Of a stretch of DNA of 64,000 nt, positions 42,161-54,460 are shown piece by piece (the stretch's first letter is position 1; every line of letters starts with the position of its first letter). This DNA is from Spirodela intermedia. Its lineage: Eukaryota; Streptophyta; Magnoliopsida; Alismatales; Araceae. The DNA is taken from NCBI GenBank assembly GCA_902729315.2, contig LR746275.1, forward strand, positions 250,501 to 314,500. Reading direction: 5' to 3'. Both the position numbers and the translations under genes were made by a program. The notes beneath the pieces are model-generated. The model saw only the letters and a program-made list of their open reading frames with translations. It had not been told where the DNA came from and searched no databases.

Positions 42161-45100
42161 CCAAACCATTAAAAGTTAATATTAGTCTCTTAGATCTATG
42201 TTTGGAATTAATAGTAAATTTGACTCATTTTAATTCAATGACTTAAATGGGAACATTCAACATTGATGGGAAATTAAAATATTGTACTATTTGTCTACTC
42301 TTTTATTGAATCAATATGCTATGCATCAATCATACAAAGATCTGATTTATTGATACAATCATAGCATTCTATTGAAAATATTCTCATGCATGTTACCTAG
42401 AGAAACAAGGGATTGACCAAGAAAAAAAAGATCACTAGAATGTCTTGAGCTCATGATTGTGTATATTAGAATTTATCATTCCTCATAGGAATTATCATTA
42501 TAATGTAAACATGAGTTGGCTAGTTGACATATGTGAACGCTATATTTTTGGTGTTTAAATTATTTTATTTCTGTATTTTTATGTGTTTATTTTTAGAAGA
42601 AATGCATAAATATATTATTAAATCAAGAAGTCTGAAGTTAAAGGAGTTAATGTGTTTTTCTTTCTTTAAAAATATATATTTGATAAATAAATAATTATAT
42701 ATTATTTTTATATGTGTTTATTATCATAGCTGGCCACTAGACAATCATCCACCATTGGTCATTGCAATGCTTGGTATGAGACTAAATAAAATTCTCATGT
42801 GTTCAAAATCTGGTGGTGCGTGGTCGTTCAATCCAATGATGCTGAGAGTGCCACATGACCTAGAGAATAAATGACTATTGTCAAGACATAAAAAATATTA
42901 TCAATCATCATCTAGTAAAAAAATATTATCAATTATTATCATGCAAGACTTAAAAATCCAAAGGAAGTCACATATGTGGTATATATTTTTCCCCCTTTCA
43001 TGTAGTAAAAGCCTCCAATAATTGACAAACTTTTATTTCTTCCCTCTAGTGTACTCAAGGCCTTCATTGAGTAGTCAACTCTTTTTTTCTTCCCTTATAG
43101 AATGGTGACAACATTGTCAACTCTATTTATAATGGATCTCTTTAGTGAATGGTGTAGTACTACTAGAAGATACTTCTGTGACTTTTGACATGGTGTGATG
43201 TGTTTGGATGATTCAAGCTATCACACCAATGTCTCTAACTACTTAGAAGGTGACCCATCAAATGGGTAGTAGTTGTTTCTATTTTTTTTAATAATTTATT
43301 TCGATTTATATGTGATTATATCTTTCTCATAAAACCTTGAAGAATGAATATGAAAATGAACAAATGAGCTTCTCTCATCTCCTAAATCATCTGCAACTCT
43401 TCTAAGATCATCGTAGGACATTTTAGACCTATTTTCGTTAGTTTTTGTTGTTGATTTAAGAAAAATCATGTTGCTAGCATTCCGCAAACTTAGTCAAAAC
43501 AACTAGGACATTTTTTCAATTTTAATGCATAGAAGTAGGATTCAAAGCTGATTAGTCAACATTTAATCTTTCAAAATGTTTATAAAACAGGGTGAGAGAC
43601 AATTATGCATGATCCCACATCTTGTGTAAACTTCTAGATCACTCATTCATCTGATAATTGTGGTCAACTTGAGTTACAAGTGAACCTAAATCACCATAAA
43701 ATGGGTTGATTGAAATTTCTCTCTCCTCATTACTCTTCCAAATTATTTTCTTTTCTTTTCTTATATCCTTCTCAAATTCTCTACAAATCTAACTTTATTT
43801 TTCACCTCTATCTCTCATTATTTTCTCTCTATTCCTCTCTTAGCCACCTTCCTTCTCAATTCATGAAACTCTCATAATCTTTTAATAACTCCTCTTTTCT
43901 TTAAATTAGTAATAGACTCTAAAATTTCTTATGCTAAAATTAAAATAATTATCACAACATATTATTTCATCTCCTTGTGTTTGACTTCGAATTCACCATT
44001 ATATTAAAAATCACTTAAAGTTTCAGTTCTAACATTCATTAGAAGAGGTATTTAGTTTCAACAAAAAATACTCATCAACATACGAGATAGACTTTTGATC
44101 AAGATGCTCAATCAAGTAAATTATTGATCTTGTTGATTTTCTACTCCTATTACATCTATAGGTGAACTAAATCCTCAGCTCAATTTCCTACTAAAGTTTT
44201 CTCTATTGTCTTTTCCATGTGGGAGAGAGATAAAGTTGGTGGAGTCATTAGACATAAGAGTAGATAGTGAAGAAGGGGTATTCAATGGAGTTGATGGATT
44301 ATGTCACCTATATGGGTTTTCTTAATACCAAGGCCATTGTAGTCTTTGGCTACATAACCATTCTCATAGTCATTTATCCACAAGAGGTACAAGGGGTAGG
44401 GAGGAGGATACTCAGATTGAATGAGGCCTAAGGGTTGGAGGGCACCCTCCAACTTAAATTATTGCTAGTCCCTTATCAATGGAATTACGAAAATAAAAAT
44501 TTAGAAATCTCAAACATCATATTTCAATACATAAAAAAAATATAATTAAAAATGATGTACCTTTAGACACTTTAGATTCTTATATCAAGTATTTAAGAAT
44601 GATGTCAAGCACTTAAATATTTAAGCACTTCTTGGAATAACAATCTAGACTTCACTTCTTCTATTCACATCTTTATCACTTCTTCATTCATAGATATATT
44701 TACAAGATGTTTCAATTATCAATACTTATCCAAGAATAATATTGATCCTATATTTCCCTTTTTCTATTACTTGATTTTTGAAGTTTGCACTATATGCTTC
44801 CTTCTTTTTTTTATTATTTATATATAGTGAATAAGTAGTTTTTTTGGTAGATAAATTTTGAAAAATGAGAATGGTATCTCACACCCTCCATGTGTACTCT
44901 TCATTTTCAGGGCTTTCACTTTATCCACTTATTTTACACCAAGTGTTTTTCTATGGATGATTTTTGACAATGAGAATGATGTCTCACACCCTCCATGTGT
45001 ACTCTTTATTTCTAGATTTTCATATTGCTCTCTCTTTTTTTTTTTCCGAAATAAGTGATTTCTCCTCATTTGTCTTATAGATCAAGGTGAAAAAATTGCT

Positions 45101-45709
45101 ATTAAACTCAAATGATCAATCAAATTTTCACATCAAATAAATATTATCCATCAAGATTATGAAGTAAAAATCTATAAAATCAAATTTATATTATTTATTA
45201 TGTATTCAAGGAGTGTTCCAACATTTCATGCTACTAGATCATTCTTTTGACTCAATAATAATCTTCCTAATATCTTTTAGTATCAATCAAACTAATTGAT
45301 TTAATTTTTCATGCATGCAATATGATGTAAGAAATTTGTAAATTAGATAGTTCTGATAGTTTTATTTTATGTTTTTAGTTTTTTTTTAGCAACAATAAAT
45401 TTGTCAAAAATAAATCAAAAATATCATCTTTATAGTTGTAATTTTGAATTTCAGTAATATATGTCTAGGAGATTAAAATGTGAGAAAAGGGTTTATAAAA
45501 TTTCAAATTTTGGGCTATTTTTTGTTTGCTATTTTTGACAGTCTGTTGTTCTTGATAGAAAACTAGAAAATAATGTTGTAATTTTCTGAATTTTATTTTA
45601 TTTTTATTTTTTTAGCTGATGTTCTATGTGTGCATGAAAAAAAATAAAAGTAAAATGCAAACACATGTTTTTAATTGTCCTACAACATAAATTAATAATT
45701 AATACTTCA
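42161..45709. other. AT-rich non-coding DNA
   Basis: No coding region was recognised; AT content is high and frames are short. It may contain the 3' LTR of the gypsy element that ends near 45710, but no LTR ends could be fixed by eye. A local tandem duplication lies at 44867-45015. Confidence 0.45.
44867..45015. repeat. Local direct duplication, period about 105 bp
   Basis: The stretch gagaatggtatctcacaccc continuing to tgtgtactcttcat at 44867 recurs with few changes (gagaatgatgtctcacaccc) at 44972. Two copies are present. Confidence 0.8.
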
Positions 45710-47559
45710 CCCCCCAACTTAAAAATGACATTATCCTTAGTGACATAGAAAAATCGAAATAGAATATGTAGAAAATATAATTTTCAAGTGAAGCATGCAT
45801 ATATGCAAAGTTAAGTATTAAAAATATTGTCATACATGATAAAGCTCAAAAAGACATCACCTCAACCTCATTTTTAATTTTCCACTTCGTCTTACACTCC
45901 TCTTCTTGCACTTTTTTGAAAAAATAAATACAAAAATAAGTATTACAAAATTTAAAGAAAAATAGAGCTTAAAAAAATCAAATAGAATGAAATAAAAACT
46001 ATGAGTTACCTCCCATGCAACGTTGAATTTAATGTCTTCAGTTGGACAGCTCTTAGATTATATAAGATGATCTATGGCCATCAAAATATATTTGTATCCC
46101 AAGGTAAGTTTCATGATATTCTTTTTTAGATTTAGCATAAATTCATATACTTCATAGATATACCTTGATATACTTTTAGCCAAAAAATAATAAAAGTTAA
46201 CAAAATTTTCCCAAAAATAATATTTCTATTTTGAAAATAATCTTTCCTCATTTCTATCTTATTTTGTAAGGCTCTCATTCATTAATAAATACTTTCTATT
46301 AATAGACCATAAAATGTGATTAGGCCATATAATTTTAAAATTAGCTCTTACCTAATCTAAATTCTTTTCATTTAAATTAATATCTTTAATTCTTCCACTC
46401 ACCCATTTCTTAATGTCTTCTTTTATCTGCATAATTTTCCCTTGCTCCATTTTATCTTCCATACATATTTGTTCAATTTGCGAGGAGTGAAATATTTCAA
46501 ACTCAAAAATAATTCTAATGGGCTGTGGGTTTTGAAGGATGGAAGGATTGCCTTTTTTAATCTCAGATCTAATGAATTCAATAAAATTCAAATTTTCTCC
46601 TCCAAATTTATTTCTATATTCATATCCATTATTTTTATTTCTCCCCATTAGTTGAATCAACTCTTTTCTAGCTTTTCGTTTCTCAACTCATCAAATTCTT
46701 TATCTTCCTAAGAGCTATCTTTTAATTTCTATATATGATATACATCATCATCTTCATTATCAACATCCATGGCTATAAAATTATGATTAGATTTATTAAT
46801 TTCATCTCTTACATCTCTCAAATCAGTTGATTTTTCCTCACCTAAAATATGTTTTTCTTCATTTCTATCTTTACTCCCTTCTACTAGATAATTTTTCTAT
46901 GATCAGCTACTGTTTCTTCATCTAAGGGCTCTTTCTCCTCATCATCCTCATTATGTTTATTCATCAATTATGAGCAATAAATAATTTTATTCAAATTTTC
47001 TGCTACTATATTTTTAATGTTAATATTCTCATTTACTTCTAATGGCTTATCGATTTCTTCTAATAATTGAAAATAAGGATCAGGTAAAATATTCTAACTC
47101 AATGTATTCACTGTCCTAACATTTTTATTTCGTGAGTTTATTTTAAATCTATCAAGCTAGACTCTCTTTGTTGAAATCCTACTATTGGACAATTTCTTGA
47201 ATTTTCTATGGGCTGATTGAGTGGATGTCCCTCTTCTCTCCTATTCTCAAAAGCCTTTATAATTTGTTTTTGGTGCAACATCATTTGATTCATAGTTTGT
47301 TGTATCATTTGGCTCATTTGTTGCATCATTTTCATAGCATCAAGTTGGATTTGAGAGGGTTGATTTTTTTAAGATCTGTGTTCCTATTTTATACGAAATT
47401 CAAAATTTGAATTGGTTCTAAGTGCTTTTAGATTTTAAATATTATTTGGATTTCTCCACGAAAAATTATTCTCATAATTAAGATTATAAGAATTAAAAAA
47501 ATATTTCTTATTTTTACTAAAATCGTGAGGTACCTGCACTTGTTCTTGCCTAGGGTGAT

Positions 47560-48500
47560 ATTGAAATTGAGGGTATGTACTATTTGAATTAAATTGAGTA
47601 TTAAGAGGCTTTCTAATTTTTCAATAAGTAAATCAAGTTTTTCTAATCTTTAATTAATCTTATTAACCTCATTTCTAAATTTAGAATCATCATGATGATG
47701 TAATTCATAAATTCCTCTCTTCTTATCTCTATCATATAATTCAAAAGAGGCTTGATCTCTAAAATTTTCACTTAAATTCTCATAAAGATTTTAAATCTCA
47801 TCAGGGGTTTTCTCCATAAAAATTCCTCCACATATATAATCAACTATATTTCTACATTGTTCTAATAATCCATCATAAATTTTTTATTGAGCTGCCACTC
47901 GTATATAGCATGATGATGACACATTCTAAGTAAATCTTTAAATATTTCTCATATTTTATGTAAAGTTTCTCCTAATCTTTGAGAAAAACTTCATATATGT
48001 TTTCTCATATTTTATGTTTTTCTTAAGGGATAAAATTTTCAAAGAAAAATCTATTTTGTCTTTCCAACTAGTTAATTCTCTATCTAATGTGGATAGCTAA
48101 TGGCTAGCTTTGTCCCTAAGTGTATGAGAAAATAATTTCATCTTAATAATTTCTAGTGTAACTTGAGGGAGATTAACTAAATCACAGACCATATGAAATT
48201 TTCTAGGTGTTGATGAGGTTCCTCTAAAGGTAATCCATGAAAATTAGGGAGCATTTGAAAAATTTATAGATTTATTTCGAATTTAATAGTGGGTGCTAAT
48301 GAGAATCTAATATTGGATGCTCTATGAAATGAATTAGAGATATAATAATTTTTCATGGCCAAAGGATTGTTTTCAGATTGACTTATACTTCTTTTAGGAT
48401 CCATCAAAATTAATTTTTCTTTCGGATGTTTAGTTTTGAATGAAATAATGAAAGGATTTTCTAGCCTTGGATGCAAGAATCTTCTACCATGCATAAAAAA
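47560..48500 (-). pseudogene. gypsy gag, broken
   Basis: Minus-strand text with stops: SLAPTIKFEINL, MLPNFHGLPLEEPHQHLENF, KMKLFSHTLRDKAS, LSTLDRELTSWKD, KIYDGLLEQCRNIVDYICGG and FMEKTPDEI. These follow the order of the Retrotrans_gag domain of Athila/Tat elements (GLPxEDPxxHLxxF, LRLFPFSLRDKAxxWL, FYxGLxxxxRxxVDxAxGG, KTPxEA). At least six stops interrupt it. Two short frames downstream (47138-47335, Gln/Met-rich; 46352-46660) may be the tail of the same polyprotein. Confidence 0.8.
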
Positions 48501-48677
48501 TCAATAAATTTGAGGAAAAACTTTAGTAATTGTTACCCTCCTTCAGTATGCTCCAGTCCTTGCCTTACTTCTCTTTGTTCCTCTTTTTTTTAAAATTAAG
48601 TAAAAAGAAAATAAAATAAGAGAATTTTTTTGTGTACTCAGAGAAAAATAGAAAAATACTAAATATTATATAATACA

Positions 48678-48695
48678 TCTCTGGCAATGGTGCCA
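48678..48695 (-). other. gypsy primer-binding site, tRNA-Asp type, decayed
   Basis: The plus-strand bases tctctggcaatggtgcca match the 18-nt 3' end of plant tRNA-Asp at 14 positions. All four differences are C to T on this strand (G to A on the element strand), and three fall at CG sites, the pattern of deaminated methyl-cytosine. Confidence 0.8.
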
Positions 48696-51239
48696 AAATT
48701 TGATGTGACTTACTCATTGTATAGTAAATCACGTAAACTTAAAATTTATAAAACTAGAAAATACGAATTTTTAGATATTTAAAAGTATTTCTAAACAATT
48801 ATATCAACTATAATTTAATAAAACTTTAAAAAATAGTGATAATTTTTTAAATCAATCATAGAGATGTAAGATAATATTTGGTAATTATTTAAAATTTTTC
48901 TCAAAGAATACTATTTTTTATAAATTTTATACTAAGAAATGAAAAGAAAATATAATTAAAATTCACAAAAAAGAGAAATAAGGGTGTGGACGTCATGATG
49001 ATGTCAATGCTCGGCGAACGTGAATTGCACATAAATAGAGTTCTATGTGATGATTCTTACATAAGCAATTACAAACGATTTAATTGATCAAATTAAGATC
49101 TGTAAAAGTTAGAAGAATTGTAATTGAATGAAGTATAGGTTGGTAAATTTAAAATTAACAAATTAGCACTAAATGAAGTGAAAATTAAGTTAAAAGTAAT
49201 AAAATAGAGTTCCAATGTTGTGGCGACGATGTGTCGATGATGCACCAGAATCTTGAGCATTCGAGAGGATCATTGTGTGGTGTCCACAGCCTTGAAGGCT
49301 TTCTTTAGACAAAGACGACATGGGCAATCTCTAGATCTCCTAGTGAAGTCTAGAGATCAATTAAATGGGTCGTCGAATCATCTTCGGCGACTGTCACCTG
49401 ACAAAGCAGAAAAATAATGACTTTGCGGCTCTCCTAGTGGATCATCCTCTTTTCGACAATGGCTTGTTCGTCGATCAATCAGAGATGCTTTACTCGATGG
49501 ATTCACGATCCTTTGATTACGAATCATTCAATAATTTTAGTAACAATGCTCCGCGAATTACATTGATGAGATTTTTGCTAATGATCCTGTGATTCTAGTT
49601 GCTTAATCCTTCACCGGCGATCTATAGGAAAGTCACGATAATTAGATAAAAAAATATGAGTTTTGGCTTTGGGAAGATTCGAACTTGCGTCAATTGCCCC
49701 CCCTTTTTGGGAAAGGTGACACAAGTTTAGTCCCACATTGCTTGTGCGTTAAATTTTTTGGTGAATATATAGTAATGTTACATTTGAAAGTAAGTCTCTT
49801 TCTCGCACATGTACGACTACTCTTTATCTCACAACTGACTGACCACTAGTGACGTGGAAGGGGGGTGGCACACACGTGCCCCTATCAGTCTAAGTCGCTT
49901 GAACCTTTGCTCTCGGCTATTCCCCCAACTGCACTTTCGACCAGCTTGCAGGCCCGGCTATTCCCCAACTACACTTTTGACTATTCTCCCATTTTGTTTT
50001 ATTTTTATTTTTATTTCTTTTTCTTTATTTATCTCAAAAGTAGGACTATAAAAATGATATAAATTTGTATAAAATAACATAATTATCCAAAAATTCATAT
50101 TAATCAACTGAAAACTACTTTTCACACTTTAACACAAATATAAGTCTATTTATCATGAGTTAAGGCTAAAACTATATTATTTAGTAATTATTAACTCATG
50201 ATAATGAAGACTTATCAAAAGGCTTTTTCAATCATCATGGGTATGGTTTTGGCTTCTTCAAAGGCATTTCTATTGCCTTCAGCTTTTAAATATTTATTTG
50301 TGCATTTATAGCCTCATGGATTTGTATTGACATATGCATTCATAAATCTAAATCTAATAAGCTCTTTACAAAGGATGAATGAAAAATTTTCAAAAAAGTT
50401 GAACAGAGAATATTAAATACACCAAACATTAAAATTGAGGTCTCATTTTAGCCTTTTTATAACTATGATCTTTCAAGGGAAAACCAAGAGCTCTAGCTTT
50501 GGATAAGAACTTCACATAGAGAAAAATAATTTTAGTGTTGGGGCAAAAAACCTACTCCTAAAATTAGAGCATTGTTTCCCATGATCTGTATGATATGTAG
50601 GAATAAGGAAAAATAGTCATCTCACAACAAAAACATTGACACAATAACCTTAACATGGTTTTTAGGTTGACCTCCTACATTGATGTGTGTCTATGGTAAG
50701 AGGTTAACTAGTTGTGAAATATTTGTGAAAATACTCTCACCAAAAACTCAAGGAACAAATTCTCACTCTTGGCCCTCAAGACTATTAAGACTCATCTTGA
50801 GGTGTTCACCTTAGAACTTCTCAAAGAGCACTCAAATGGGATACCCAAAAGGTGTAGAGGCCCCCTCTATTTATAAGCACTTTGCAGGACCTTTTATCTC
50901 TCAATAGGCATTCCTCTTCTAAAAATGTGCCCTTGATTTTCATAGACATGGGACATTTCCACGAGAAGTGCTTAGCTAACTTGTTGGACCATTTTCCACA
51001 TTTCACCCAATGAATCCATCCTACTCATTTCTATCTATGTGAATTCATCCATAGATAGAGTATTTCTATTTCTCATGTATGACTCATTGGGGCACTGTTC
51101 ATATACTTTGTAAGACATAACTGATAATTATATTCGTGGGTTGTGTTTTCACATCATGTCCAATATCAAGTTTTACCATGATCTTTATAATTTCTACTCT
51201 CTCTCATTGGACCACTGCTCATATACTTTGTAATGTAGC
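48696..51239. other. AT-rich DNA, probable gypsy 5' LTR and unknown repeats
   Basis: The part from 48696 to about 49.7 kb should contain the gypsy 5' LTR, although its outer end was not found. At 49705-49985 lies a more GC-rich segment that starts with a tagtcccacattgcttgtgcg stretch of a type seen in plant repeats. It includes a direct duplication of a cggctattcccc-aact-cacttt block (about 49914 and 49956). The rest, to 51.2 kb, shows no coding homology; a related pair of about 35 bp (…catatactttgtaa) at about 51090 and 51205 may belong to the 3' end of the next copia. Confidence 0.45.
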
Positions 51240-54200
51240 CAAGTCCAACGAAGCTTAAACTTTTCAAAAATTGTCCACATGAGCATATTTTGTGAAGTTC
51301 TCTATTGTATAATCTTTTCTACAAGAATTGTAACCGATAAAATAACATACCAACAAAGTGATGCTTGACATTTCTATATTTTATTATCTCATTATGAATT
51401 TGATTTTAAGTTAAATGTGTATGGTTATCAATGTGTACCAAAATCATCTCCTAGATTACAATCAAATCACCAACTAAATCTTTTAGCCATAAGACTTTTT
51501 CCCACTCTCTTTGACAAAACCACAATAAGCTAAACAAACTTTCAGATATATAACATAAAATATCAAAGATAATAGATATAACTTGTCACAAATCTACTAC
51601 TATGTAGATTACTTATAGAATATGAGTCAAGATAATCAATCAACTATATGTTCTTATTATTTTCTTTTTGAAATATAGCTTCACAACTAAAGTACTCATG
51701 GGAAAGCATATGATCTACTTTGTAACATCCCAATTAATCTTCCATAGATTTCTCATGAACGTGATAACCACACCAAAAACATGAAAAATATAAGGTCAAA
51801 TACATAACATAGCATATAATAATATTGATCGCTATTACATTTTTACCTTGTATAACTTCACTATTTTTGACATTTATTCTTTTTTAGAGGCTCACTTTCT
51901 TCTTATATGGCCAACTACCACTTGGAGGACTCATCTAAAATAATAATATCTTTATAAGAATTATATTTCTCTCATCAACTTTATCTGGAATAGATAAAGT
52001 AATGTTGAAACATTAGAATACATGATATTTTGATAATGAAAAACAAGTTTAAGATTAATTAAAAGATTGAAATATGCCAAGTTTAGAATATGCATGATAA
52101 GAGATTGAACACAAAAAAGGCTTAAGTATAATCTAAAATAATATCGGTAAACATGAAGTATCCATAATATGTCATTGTATCCACAATAGATTAACATGAA
52201 TTGATATAATTTGGAGATGAACATGAAGTAATAAAAAAATCACATATTGGTTTCAACTAAGAATATCTGATGTGTCTAAAAAGACGTCATATTGGTTTCT
52301 CAACAGTTATAATTGATAATATTTTAGAGAAAATAATTGTTGAAAAATCACAGAGATCTGAGAAAAATTCATATGAGAATTACTTATAAATTATATTGTC
52401 TTCAATAAGGAGAAATAACAAAGAATGATTATCCTTTCCCTTTCTATGGCCTCCAACTTTGAAACAAGTTTCTCACTTAGAAAATTGAAACAAAATGGTG
52501 ATGATCATGTTGGCAGGTCAATCCATATGAAGACATTAAATTGAAGAAAAATGTTATAGAATTGAAAACTTTTCTTGGACTTGTTTGAATTTAAAATAGC
52601 TTCCAATCCATAGTCAATATCATTTATAGAAATTCTACCCATGGTAAAATCATTTCATATCTTTTGTGTGAAAAACTTGTGATTGAATTACTTAGTCACT
52701 TGTGAGAAATGTCATTGTTAACAATTGTTGGCCTCATAGAGTTGTGAATTTAGAAGATAATTTTAGGATAATCAATGGTATATAATCAAATGATCATAGT
52801 TAGTGGAACCTAAGAACAAAGTTATTCTTCAAGAGTGGACACACAATGTACCAAAATAGTATAAAATCTCTTAATCTTATATTCATTGAGATAGAGAGAT
52901 TATACAAATCATAAAGACAAGGATAAACTAGATTCATCAAATAAAATCTACCTAAAAGAGTTTTAGAAATAGATCAATTCAATCCTCCTTCTTGATTCTA
53001 ATGAGTTAAAACCTAACAAGTAAAAGTTATCATGTTAGACTACCTCTTAGGTGGTATGGTTATCTTTCACTACCTATATGCTATAATGTTTGACTACCTT
53101 TGGGAGACATTGTCACATTGTACTACTATTTGACACAATACATATATGTACTTTTATGTTTTCTTATACTATGTTGTCTATTCAGAGTTTCACCTCTAAC
53201 TGTTTTTTCCCCAACTAACTTGATCTTCACTTTTTAATATTGACTTGTCTTCTATCTAGAGTATTATAGACTCATTGAAACTCACATCTCTTTGGATTAT
53301 AAACTTAGGTGTCTTAAGATTGATAAAGATAATTAATATGCTTTCAAACTTATTAAAATTTATTCTTCATTGTTGGCTCTAAATCGTTGCATATGACATG
53401 GGCATAAGAAAGATAACTTAAAAATTTAATATCGGAATAACCAAAAGTAACAAACCACACATCTTGAGAATTTTTAACTTAGTGATTCTAGAAGGTGATC
53501 TATAATCAAAGTAGCAAGCTGTGCTAATTGTCTTTTCCCAATCATTCTTTGATAGAACTTCTTGAGATAACATATTCTTTTACTATTTTAAGAGTATATA
53601 TTTCATGCACTTTGCAATACCATTCTACTTGATGTTTTTAGTAATCTATGATGTTAAATGATGTCTTCATTCATAACTAACTAATGAAATTGTTTCAAGT
53701 AGAACTTTATATTATTATTTTTATGGAGTACTTGATTTTTAAACTTGTCAATTTACTATTCAATCAATACATTTTTTACTATTGAAGAGTGACAAATAAC
53801 TCATTCTTTTTATTTAAAAAGTATACCTTTATTCATTTTGAAAAATTATTGATAAGAGATAGCAAATAGCTTATGTTGCCTTATAAGGTAATTGGAATAT
53901 GACTCCTAAGGTTAGAGTGGATGTAATCAACAATACCCTTAGTTTTATGAATTGCAACACTAAATTTTACTGTACACTATTTGTCAAATAAATAATACAT
54001 ACAAAAAAATTAATATTATATCCATAGTTGAACAATATCATATGAACTTTATGCTAAATTGGCACAACTTGTCTCAATATTACCTTACAAATGATAAAGT
54101 CTACTAGTCAACTTTTCCTTCATCAGAACTTATGTACTTTTAGAAACTTTCAAGATATCATTCTCTACTAAAAATTAAAATCGATTATTATCTAAGAGTT

Positions 54201-54460
54201 TTATTAGCTTGTAATATTATGATACCATTACTTACTATTTTATACATAGAAAATCATTCACAATGGGGACGTGAAAAGTATAATAAGAGTCAAGAATGAA
54301 GTTATCTCTTGAAATATTAGTGGAGACTGACAAGATGGTCTCACGGTCAACAGTTTCTTTTTGAATAATATTTACCATGTTAGAAGAAGACTTTTTTTGA
54401 ACTTTTCGTTTCAAGTTGGAATTTTTTTTCCTAATGTGCAAGGATTACCTTTTTGTGATT
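51240..54460 (-). mobile_element. Second decayed Ty1-copia element (SIRE/Tnt1-like)
   Basis: Minus-strand traces in order: the protease-like FILDSYYTFHVPIVNDF (54235-54441; family DSGCxxH, Gly now Tyr), the integrase-like KGIVDYIHSNLRSH (about 53920), NGIAKCMKYILLK (about 53600) and SDIKFLSYLSYAHV (about 53430), and the RNase H-like LWLKDLVGDLIVI with VHIDNHTHLT (about 51400-51500). Frames are full of stops. The reverse transcriptase between about 53.2 and 51.6 kb is not readable, so it is deleted or very worn. LTRs were not identified. Confidence 0.7.

Larger units (their letters stand above)
45710..48695 (-). mobile_element. Ty3-gypsy (Tat/Athila-like) remnant lacking pol
   Basis: The minus strand holds a primer site of tRNA-Asp type (48678-48695), a broken gag (47560-48500) and a G-rich end reading aagttggggggtg at about 45709-45721, a motif found before the 3' LTR of Tat/Athila elements. 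Between gag and that end only about 2 kb remains, with no readable protease, reverse transcriptase or integrase, so pol appears to be deleted or to have been absent in a non-autonomous copy. The LTRs were not delimited; the 5' one should start just above 48695. Confidence 0.7.

Noticed and set aside
49660-49690. tRNA-like T-arm/B-box (gattcgaact) suggesting a tRNA or SINE
   Set aside because: No acceptor stem or matching A box could be found at the proper distance.
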